Of a stretch of DNA of 64,000 nucleotides, positions 56,244-64,000 are shown one piece after another (within the stretch, counting starts at the first letter, position 1; each line of letters begins with the position of its first letter). Location: contig OX940863.1 in the NCBI GenBank assembly GCA_954871525.1, forward strand, positions 3,820,001 through 3,884,000, read 5' to 3'. This DNA comes from Parietaria judaica (taxonomy: Eukaryota; Streptophyta; Magnoliopsida; Rosales; Urticaceae). The position numbers and the translations under genes were made by a program. The notes under the pieces are model-generated. The model did no database searches, was not told where the DNA came from, and saw only the letters and a list, made by a program, of their open reading frames with translations.

Positions 56244-57332
56244 TCAAAACACTGAAAGAATGGTCTCAATGTAGTCAGAGACTTGGAGCATAGCAGTATT
56301 AGAAGATCGAGGTTGCTTAATATTCCTCATAACATGTTGAGTGTTGGGGTCCTTCACCGATAGCATCGAACCTTGAGCTGTGGCTTTCATTATCAGAACC
56401 TGCTGCTTCCAAACCCCTTGGAATATCCCATCAATCTCTACCTTGAATCTCACTGTCGGACTCCAAAGCATGCCCGTCAGTGTCCACAGAAGACAGTCCC
56501 CGTTCGGGTCCGACGTGAACGCAGCGAGCAAGCCTGTCCACCTGCATAGTCTGACGCCCACGCCGCTATCGCCACCGGGTGCGTCGCCTGATCGCATGAC
56601 CTCGTCTCGCAGGTCGAACGAAATAACGCGGGCGGGGAGCCCGGTTTTGTATAGCATCCAATGCAGTGCCCCGTCCGCCGTCACTGCGTACTTCCCACGG
56701 GGAGATCCTGCTATACCCGTGACCCCACTGCTTCTCCAAACAGTGCCGCTTTTGGCGAACACCTGGGCGCGGAGTAGCGAATCTCCTGCGTACGGGTCCG
56801 GGTTGTCAAACGTCAACATGACGACTTTGTAGTCCTTGCTCGTGGCGTCGAAGCCGAAACCCAAGCCAACTGCGCCGCTCCACTCCTCAGATTTGGCTTC
56901 CGACAGCGAGGGAGGAAGCCTTCTCAGCTGGCGAGTCGCCGGATTCCAAAGCAGTAGTTGAGCCGGTTTACACATGGACGGATAATGCTTCCTTAAGCAG
57001 AGTAAGCCGTTGCAGGAGCCGACGATGTCAATGGAGCCGATTCCTGCGACGAAGTAAGACACGTCGATTTCCGTGGCCTTGGAGCAACGATCGGAGAGCA
57101 GCATCAATCTTCGTCGAACCGTCCCTTCTCCGATGGCTAGTAAGAGTTGGTCATCACTGTCAGCATGGTTATTTAGGTGATGGGCTTCGCTGAAGAACGA
57201 GTCACGAGAGATGCGAAGCGACCAGCGTTTCGAGACGCACTTGAATCTCATAAGAGATTTCACATACAGTTTTGTTAGAATCTCGTCAAACACGAGGTCT
57301 TCGGGAAGTCCTGGATGCCCCAAGGTTGCCAT
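56244..57332 (-). CDS. F-box protein 3, intact paralogue
   Basis: Encodes 362 residues from the ATG at 57332 (MATLGHPGLPEDLVFDEIL). An in-frame ATG 20 codons upstream (57392) gives a 382-residue form, but the paralogues support the downstream start. The F-box is at about residues 4-48 (LTKLYVKSLMRFKCVSKRW). The F-box-associated domain includes GSIDIVGSCNGLLCLRK, LLLWNPATRQLRRLPPSL, GLGFGFDATSKDYKVVMLTF, DGALHWMLYK and LCRWTGLLAAFTS. The C-terminus ends YIETILSVF. Predicted role: substrate adaptor of an SCF E3 ligase through SKP1, substrate unknown. It lies next to pseudogene F-box 2 in the same orientation, the product of a tandem duplication that includes the downstream and upstream spacers. 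It is the only member of the three in this window with both an intact frame and a full C-terminus. Confidence 0.9.
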   Translation of the reverse strand: MATLGHPGLPEDLVFDEILTKLYVKSLMRFKCVSKRWSLRISRDSFFSEAHHLNNHADSDDQLLLAIGEGTVRRRLMLLSDRCSKATEIDVSYFVAGIGSIDIVGSCNGLLCLRKHYPSMCKPAQLLLWNPATRQLRRLPPSLSEAKSEEWSGAVGLGFGFDATSKDYKVVMLTFDNPDPYAGDSLLRAQVFAKSGTVWRSSGVTGIAGSPRGKYAVTADGALHWMLYKTGLPARVISFDLRDEVMRSGDAPGGDSGVGVRLCRWTGLLAAFTSDPNGDCLLWTLTGMLWSPTVRFKVEIDGIFQGVWKQQVLIMKATAQGSMLSVKDPNTQHVMRNIKQPRSSNTAMLQVSDYIETILSVF

Positions 57333-57399
57333 GTCTCTCCTCGAATGAAGATCAGTCTCTAGCTTTTCTAGGTTTTCGTTCAAACACGTCAAGGATTAG

Positions 57400-58860
57400 C
57401 TCGAGTGAGGTGAAACGATCGACGCAAATAACACACAGCAAATCGTGAGCAGGGAATATGGAGATAGAGAATGGAGGAACGATATCGAATGTATAAAAGT
57501 GGAGTTAATAAAATATGTGGCTAATGTATGTATGTATTTAATAGGAAAACAAATTTAATTCTAAAATCTTATCTCTAATAACTAAACTAAGTCTAAGCCT
57601 TAAAGTCTCACACCAACGGGCGAAGGGAAGGTTGAAGCAAGGGATAAACATATTTATTTATTGTTTAATTTTAATCAATTTATATATCTATATAAAAAAC
57701 AAATATTTTTTATTAAAACAAAAGATTAGAGCATTTTTATCTCCTTTTTTTTAATATTAAAAGAAACAAATACGATCGACTGTAACAGAAAAAAGAAAGA
57801 TAAACACATGCATCAATTCAAATATATATATATATATAATTAAATATATTTATGTAACAAGTCTTTTCAGTATCATATTTAAAAAGGAAAAAAAGAAGTT
57901 AAAACCCGAAACAAAAAATATTGTTCCAATAAATATATAAATTTTAATTTATTTGCCACCAATCGGTTACATACTTCCAACAAGTGATAAATATATATGT
58001 ATATTTGACCTATGCTTGCACTTGGGTGAATAATCGGGTATTCAGTGCGGTTTTTGACAAATAATAGACCGAGTATCGTATTTCGGTAGTTTAAAAATGA
58101 TAATCGAATATCCTATTTTTTTAGATGAAAATCGAATCTATCGTATAATCACTATTGTGTTCGGTTGCGGTAATATCGATTTTTCGCCCGCAATTACCGA
58201 TTTTGCATTAAGATTCACATCTCCATAAACTGACTATTAATATTACACATAAACAGACTACTAAATGTTAATATTATAAAATATTACACTGAAACAGACT
58301 ACTAAATACTAATATTACACCGAGAGATTAGATAAGAAAAATCTTTTTGACGTGTTGATAAACAAGGTCAATAGAAAATAATAAATATAATATTAGATTT
58401 AGTTAAAGCGTTAAAATCGAGTAAGAGGTTGCGGTTTTCACATTAAAACCGAAAACTCTATTTTAACCTAATTCAGTATTCAGTTTTTTCTCGATACATT
58501 CGGTTTTAACCGCTTTAATAGCAGTTGCAGTTTAATCGGTATCGATTTAATCGATTTTTGACCCCAAAAAAAAAAAAAAAATCGATTTTCAGTTTCTTTG
58601 TTGACCCATACTTTGCAATCAGTCGGATAGAGGAAATTAAATTATAAATATTGCGTGTGTATATATATATATATATATATATCTGATATTTCATACCTAC
58701 CAAAAAAGGGGGGGAAAATCTATTGGTATCTATCTAGTATCTACATTCTACATATATAACCAATAAAACCGAGAAAATTGTGCACAAATAGCCATTCATA
58801 AGATAACCCTATCAATAAGCGATCTAAACGGGACCTAGTATATCTATTATAAATATATCT
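57400..58860. other. Intergenic DNA upstream of F-box 3
   Basis: AT-rich with (TA)n tracts (57820-57840 and 58662-58682). At about 58010-58565 there are gaataatcggg, gcggtttttgac, aaaaccgaaaac and atcgatttttgacccc words, suggesting a degraded repeat with poorly defined ends. No gene is seen. Confidence 0.4.
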
Positions 58861-59900
58861 ATATGTATTGTAGAATATATCGGCGACAGTTGCATTGTAA
58901 CAAGAAGGTCAGTTGAAATTTTGCTTCTAATTTTTGAACACGTGTATTTCGGGAAAAAAAATTAATAAAACTTAAAATTTGTCGATAGCATCTGGTTTCC
59001 ACGACTTCAAAATCTTAACCTAACATGTTATAATAATACTATTTAATTGCATGCATGCAAAAGAACAAGTCCGAGTCAGTGATAGAGCTTGTTGCGTTGA
59101 AAAGTCAAAACCTCTAATTTTGACGCTGTTTCGTAGAACTAGAGACTACTGTTTCTCTCCTCGTTAACACATACAGTCATACATAAGCAGCTTTTATAAG
59201 CGTGAATGCTTCTCTCTTTTGTCCTTTAGCTGTTTGGACTTTGCAGATGTAAATGACCTTACAGCCCTCTTTCAGGTGTCGCATTTACCAAACTACCATG
59301 GCTTGTAGCAAGGTTCAACTTACCTAGATTGTCGATAAATCGATTACCGTTTTCAATGGATTAATCGATAGCTTACCGATTAACCGATGGAAAACTTATA
59401 ATACTGTAGCTTACCGATTACCGATACTTTTCGAAGATTATCGACGGATTATCGACACTTTTCGATACTTTTCGACGGAAAACTTACAAAATATTTTTAT
59501 AATATCATACCACAAAACATATGTAAATAAAGTCATACACACATATAACTCCATCACTAGTCTCAAATCTAAAACACTAATATTAAGTCACTCTATTAGT
59601 TTAAGTGTATAATATTAAGTCAAATTATTATGTGAAGTGAATATGTATGTTAATTAAGTGTGTAATATTAAGTGAATATGCATGTTAATTGTATATGTAT
59701 GTTAACAAATTTAATATTAGTTGAAGTGTATAATATTAAATGAATATACATATTAAGTGTATATGTATGTTAGGTGAAGTTAATATGTATGTTAAGTGTA
59801 TAATATTATTTGAAGTGTGTAATATTAAGTTAAATTATTAGGTGAAGTGTATGCGTGTGTATGTTAAGTGTGAATGTGTGATATTAGTTGAATAACAAAA

Positions 59901-59944
59901 AGTCCCACATTGATAGATGACAAGAGTTTGGTGATGTTTATATA
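59901..59944 (+). promoter_or_regulatory. Plant snRNA-type promoter: USE plus TATA
   Basis: AGTCCCACATTG (59901-59912) matches the upstream sequence element (consensus RTCCCACATCG) of plant spliceosomal and U3 RNA genes at all but one base. TTTATATA follows at 59937-59944 after exactly 24 bases. In plant snRNA genes a 23-24-base gap marks RNA polymerase III (U6, U3) promoters, while polymerase II genes have about 33-34. A T6 run at 60101-60106 would be a polymerase III terminator. Found only once in the window. Confidence 0.45.
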
Positions 59945-59967
59945 GCAAATATTAGGGACAACGGCTT

Positions 59968-60100
59968 GGGCCCTTTGGGTAATAGGATTTTGTGGATGAG
60001 GGAGGACTCACACAAATGTTACACCACCACACTCGCGCTGCCGCCGTCGTCCGGCCGGACGGACGTGACGGGGTGGGGTGCTCTTGTGTGAGTATAATTA
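59968..60100 (+). ncRNA. Candidate structured RNA inside hAT copy C
   Basis: If the USE/TATA pair works, transcription would start about 23-25 bases after the TATA box, near 59968, and end at TTTTTT (60101-60106), giving about 135 nt. The body is GC-rich in an AT-rich element. It can fold: ACTCACACAA (60006-60015) pairs perfectly with TTGTGTGAGT (60084-60093). Inside that stem, caccaccac faces gtggggtg, and cgtccggccggacg (about 60050) is self-complementary. The sequence is not U3, U6 or another RNA I recognise. The open frame running through it is not convincing. Confidence 0.3.
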
Positions 60101-60429
60101 TTTTTTGCCGAAAGTTTAATTGGTATTTTTGCCGCGATATCTTAATTGCACCGAAAAGACCCTATTTTTTACACGCGTTTTATCGAAAATCGGTTGGAAA
60201 AGATTTTATCGAAAAGCTCAATAATCGTCGAAAAGGATATAAAACGATAACTGTTAGAGCCGGTAACTTACCGGTAACTACCGAAAAGATCGAAAATCGC
60301 CGATTATCGTCGAAAGTGCGAACCTTTGCTTGTAGTGTACGTATATATATATCAATAAGATTGTATATTTCCTTAGATTTGTACGTATAGTTAAGGAAAT
60401 AATTGCACTAACTCCATCTCCATCCTTAA

Positions 60430-60659
60430 CAGTGGCGGAAGGACCTTATAGGGTGGGGTGGTTCAAACCACCCCCTCCAAAAAAAAAATTGGTACAATAA
60501 TACCCTATTTTTAATTTTTTTAGTGTAAATTCATATAAAATTTTAGTTAAACCCCCCCTAACTTTCATCAAAATTTTAATATAACTTCCTCAAGTTAAGT
60601 TTTTGACAAAAAAATTATATATAACCCCCCCGGTACATAATTCCTGGTTCCGCCACTGA
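60430..60659. mobile_element. hAT MITE (CAGTGGCGGAA ends)
   Basis: 230 bp from CAGTGGCGGAAGGACC to CTGGTTCCGCCACTG, with an exact 8-bp duplication ATCCTTAA (60422-60429 and 60660-60667). The interior holds C-runs and A-runs. No coding capacity. Confidence 0.88.
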
Positions 60660-61565
60660 TCCTTAAGAAGTACTATGATCAATTAGCCGTTTGCAAATTT
60701 GTTACAATCTTACGCGGTCCGCTCTCTCGGCCATACTTTTTTTTATTTATAAAATGAAATAACTAAAATACTATTATTAATAAAGATGTAAATCAATTTG
60801 ATTACTTTGTGTCAGGTCTTGAATTATTTTATTTTTAATAGATTTTCTGTAGACAGCACAGAAAAATGTCATGTGGCTGGAAAATTGTCAATCGCTGACG
60901 GCATTTTCCACAAGAAAAATGAAGACATAAGTATCCAAAGTTTTTAAAAAGTCGATATTAAGTTTTCATTCATTTTTTGAGTGGCGAAAGTTGCCGAACT
61001 CTTATTTTGTGTCTTTCGTCTTGTTTTCGCCCCGAACTGCAGCACGTTTCACATTTTTAACCCATTAAATATATTATTTTTAATTAAAAAATAAATTAAT
61101 TTATCAATGATAAACAATGGTAAATTTAATGAGTTTAAAAAGTGACACATGGAGCAAGTCTAGACGAAAACATGACAGAATGCACAAAATAAGAGTTTGA
61201 CAAATTTTGTCATCTATAAAAAAATAAAACTTAATGTCAATTTTTGAAAGACTCTGCGTACTTATGCCGCTATTTTCTCTAAAAAGTGATTCATGGCTGC
61301 AAGATTGGCAGTTAGATCAAAGGGTAAAAGCGGAAACTCATGTAAAGTCAAGGTCAAATTATTCACAAGAGACAAGGTCCAAAAAACTATACGCCAACCA
61401 ATTAATAATCATAATCGTTACCTAAATCAACGAGTCAAACATTACAATACATTGGATTTCTCTTATACATTATACAAAATCAATTCCAACACGCGTGACA
61501 TTTTATTTATATATAACATATAGTATGTTTTTAATATTTAAATCATAGTTCTCTCTCTCTCTTGC

Positions 61566-61574
61566 TTATATATA
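61566..61574 (+). promoter_or_regulatory. Probable TATA box of the phospholipase gene
   Basis: tatatatag preceded by a CT repeat (tctctctctctc), about 70 bp upstream of the ATG at 61639. Confidence 0.5.
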
Positions 61575-61638
61575 GAGCCTTTTCATTACCTTCTTCCATA
61601 GAAATTCTCACATACTTAAACGAAATATATTCAAATTA

Positions 61639-63413
61639 ATGGCTCTCTCGACCATGATCCACACCCCCAGCATGATCCTAGCCGATCACGACCGTCGATT
61701 CTCGGTCCGGTCCCACCAGAACGCTGTCGTTCTCGATCGCCGGCGAAGTTCAGCGAGTCCGGCCATCATCTCCCACTTAGCTGAGTCTCTCAAGCACCTC
61801 CTTCACCTCGATATCGAAAAGCCGCCACGGCCTCTCGCCCAAGACTTCTCGGCTCCGGCTAAGTCTCCAACGGAGAACATCGCGGCGCTGTGGCGCGAGA
61901 TCCACCACGGCACAGGCGAGTGGGCGGGGCTGCTCGATCCACTCCACCCATGGCTGCGGCGCGAGATCGTCAAATACGGCGAGTTTGCGCAGGCCACCTA
62001 CGACGCGTTCGACTTCGACGCACTCTCCGAGTACTGCGGGAGCTGCCGGTACGCCCCAGGGAGGGTTCTGGAGAAGATGGGGCTGGGCGAGAGTGGGTAC
62101 GGTGTCACGAAGTACCTCTATGCCATGTCCCATGTCGATGTGCCACGGTGGTTGGAGAGGGCCCACCTAGTTAAGGACTCTTGGAGTAGGGATTCTAATT
62201 GGATGGGGTTTGTCGCGGTCAGTGACGATGAAGAGTCGAGACGCATCGGTCGGCGGGACGTTGTTGTTGCATGGCGGGGCACGGTTGCGCCAGCGGAGTG
62301 GTATGAGGATCTCCAGAGGAGGCTGGAGCCGGTGGGGGACAAGGGCGCTATGGTTGAGCACGGGTTCTTGAGTCTATACACGTCGAAGAATGAAGGGACT
62401 AGGTGCGTTAAAGTGTCACCGTATTCATCTTAAAATCAATTGACAAAAAATGATCGAAATAAAAAAGAGAATAAACTGCGTTAAGTATATTTTTTTTTAA
62501 TAAAAGTCATTATAAATTGACATTAATAAAAGAGTTGATTCAAAATCTTATAATCTTTTTGTTGGAGCAGATCTCATTATTTTAAACCGAATTTTACAGT
62601 TTAATTATGTTAAGTCTCTTATATATTTCTAACGTGTGATCCTTATTAATCAGGTATAACAAGACAAGTGCGTCAGAGCAAGCAATGACGGAGGTGGTTA
62701 GACTAGTGGAGACCTACCGCGCCCGAGGCGAGGAAGTGAGCCTCACTGTCACGGGGCACAGCCTCGGCGGTGCATTAGCCCAACTATGCGCGCACGAGGC
62801 TGCACGCACACTCCCCGGCCTACCCATTGGTGTGGTCTCCTTCGGCGCACCGAGAGTCGGCAACGCAGCATTCCGTGACGAGCTCCATGAGCTCAGAGTC
62901 GGGACGCTCAGAGTGGTAGTGAAGCAGGACTTCGTTCCAAAGATGCCAGGGCTCATGCTCAATGAGGGCCTGGAACGCTTCGACAGCGTCACGGGCCCAT
63001 TGGACTGGGTGTACGCGCATGCTGGAGTCGAGCTGAGGCTTGACGTCCGGTCCTCTCCATACCTGAAGCACGGGCTCGACTTGCTGGGGTTCCACAGCCT
63101 GGAGACATACCTTCACCTCGTAGACGGCTTGGAGAGCCAGAGAGCTGGGTTTCGGAGCACGGCGAGGAGGGACGTGGTGCTGGTGAACAAGGCGTGCGGG
63201 ATTCTGGTGGACGAGCTCCGAATACCTGAGTGTTGGTACCAATCTGCGAACAAGGGTTTAGTCAGAAATGAGCGTGGGAGATGGGTTAAGCCGCAGCGAG
63301 AGGCTGAGGATATTCCGTCACCGCTCGTGAGAGTAGCACAGCAACGTGCTGCTCGTCTTTCTAGTACTGTGGCCGCTGATAATGTGCAGCTTCAGCCTCG
63401 GTTCAGCTCTTAG
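61639..63413 (+). CDS. Phospholipase A1 class I (DAD1-like, lipase class 3)
   Basis: Two exons, 61639-62402 and 62654-63413, joined in frame (AG|G, Arg255), giving 507 residues. The lipase nucleophile elbow GHSLGGALAQL places the catalytic Ser at about residue 291. The expected Asp is at about 347 in VKQDFVPKMPG, where relatives usually have a D-x-VPK motif. The His is probably in FHSLETYLHLVDG (residues 402-409). Upstream motifs of the class-I PLA1 group are present: WREIHHGTGEWAGLLDPLHP, YGEFAQATYDAFD, YAPGRVLEKMG and VVVAWRGTVAPAEWYEDL. The Ser/Arg-rich N-terminus fits a plastid transit peptide. Plant class-I PLA1 enzymes release acyl chains from plastid galactolipids and phospholipids; DAD1 supplies linolenic acid for jasmonate. 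The exact subgroup is uncertain. An in-frame stop follows at once if the intron is read through. The gene is GC-rich against its surroundings. Confidence 0.93.
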
Positions 63414-64000
63414 GGCCGGTTTGTGTATATATTATTATTTGTACATAAGAAGAGTACGTAGAACGTTTTGTTTTAGTCATTGTGACTTGTGACTGTGAGT
63501 ATGCTAAGCTTCAAGTTTTAGTCATTGTATTGTATTATATGTATACAAATAATACAATATATGTAGTGTAGAAATTACATCCTTGATCTAAACCTAGCTA
63601 TCATACACTATATGGCATAGTAGATTCTTATGATTTCCATTCTGTACATTTGATAAATTTATAGTAGTCCAACCATATATAACTTGTTTCATGTATTTTC
63701 ATCTTTAATTAATTTTTATTCTTTAAATATTTATTTTATATAGCACACTTGTTGATGTCTTTGCTAAGACTTTGGGTCAATCATTTTGTATTTTGTTAAT
63801 GATAATATTTGTATAAAAGGAAAGTTTTCATATATATGCTAGTTCTATTCATATTTTGATGTAATATGTTTGAGAGGAAATTGAGGTTTTGTTATTTCTC
63901 GGCTCTTTGATTTTGTATGTAAACTGAGATCATTAATATTATTTTGACGCTCGTTTTTTTCTTTTGTGTTTTTTTAGTGTCAACCTAATTAAGATTCGTG
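63414..64000. other. Downstream region of the phospholipase gene
   Basis: A likely 3' UTR to about 63560, then AT-rich DNA to the window edge. No gene is seen. Confidence 0.5.

Larger units (their letters stand above)
59309..60327. mobile_element. hAT-like non-autonomous element, copy C
   Basis: Begins CAAGGTTCAAC and ends GTGCGAACCTTT, with an exact 8-bp duplication GCTTGTAG (59301-59308 and 60328-60335). The 1019-bp element shares subterminal gataaatcgattaccg, acgataactgttag and cgattatcg words with copies A and B. Its interior differs: a tandem-like (ttaagtgtataatatt)n region at 59590-59890, then a snRNA-type promoter motif and a GC-rich, self-complementary segment, listed separately. Confidence 0.88.
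58868..61345. repeat. Duplicated intergenic block, copy 2, enlarged by two hAT insertions
   Basis: Parallels 55037-56080. Subtracting the 1019-bp hAT copy C, the 230-bp hAT MITE and their target duplications leaves about 1.2 kb, similar to copy 1. At the site of copy C the first block reads ccatggcttggagtatacgt uninterrupted. Confidence 0.75.

Noticed and set aside
61777..62381. Several 60-130-codon frames on both strands over the phospholipase gene
   Set aside because: They are shadows produced by high GC content; the plus-strand lipase frame has conserved motifs throughout.
1..64000. CRISPR array, bacterial operon or phage features
   Set aside because: The window is plant nuclear DNA with spliced genes. 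The repeats are transposons, LTRs, microsatellites and tandem duplications.
1..64000. tRNA, rRNA or known snRNA genes
   Set aside because: No cloverleaf with A and B boxes and no conserved rRNA or snRNA sequence was noticed by eye; only the candidate at 59.97-60.1 kb is kept, at low confidence.

Overview
The window looks like a nuclear segment of a dicot-type flowering plant. The genes have GT-AG introns and AT-rich intergenic DNA, and include plant-only families: a plastid transcription factor of the pTAC12/HEMERA type, a PPR protein, an ERD4-type OSCA channel, an AGP galactosyltransferase, plant F-box proteins and a plastid class-I lipase. I cannot name the species. Roughly a third of the window is recognisable transposon-derived DNA. 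There is no operon structure, and the genes are functionally unrelated neighbours apart from one F-box family.

Layout. 1-2.2 kb: a cut-off coding-like piece at the left edge, a scrambled reverse-strand fragment of an ERD4/OSCA gene, and tandem and inverted repeats. 2.2-10.4 kb: a Ty3/gypsy LTR retrotransposon in minus orientation with 2.2-kb LTRs, an ATATA target duplication and a decayed pol. 10.5-14.5 kb: a hAT-like element, a MITE and a solo LTR. 14.8-15.8 kb: F-box gene 1, shortened by a late stop. 17.5-21.0 kb (-): PTAC12/HEMERA in ten exons. 21.4-23.0 kb: a second hAT copy with another hAT element nested in it. 24.5-26.8 kb (-): a single-exon PPR gene resembling At2g02150. 29.0-32.3 kb (+): a GALT6-like hydroxyproline O-galactosyltransferase in seven exons. 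32.3-40.3 kb: gene-poor, with a solo LTR, a hAT element and microsatellites. 40.4-43.5 kb (+): ERD4/OSCA3 in six exons. 44.2-48.3 kb: a 4.1-kb element with 160-bp terminal inverted repeats and remnants of a DUF1985/Ulp1-protease gene. 48.9-51.5 kb (+): nucleoporin NDC1 in four exons. 52.1-57.4 kb (-): an F-box pseudogene broken by two small insertions, then an intact F-box paralogue, in a tandemly duplicated block. 59.3-60.3 kb: a third hAT copy carrying a snRNA-type promoter and a possible structured RNA. 61.6-63.4 kb (+): a phospholipase A1 class-I gene in two exons.

Exon models were built by hand from reading frame, splice consensus and similarity to remembered families. Every model keeps frame across all junctions, but UTRs were not resolved. 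The most unusual observations are the USE/TATA/poly-T cassette inside the third hAT copy, the flank duplicated next to both LTRs of the gypsy element, the arrays of a GGGACAG motif in the Ulp1-carrying element, the ERD4 gene fragment, and empty sites inside the window that confirm several insertions.
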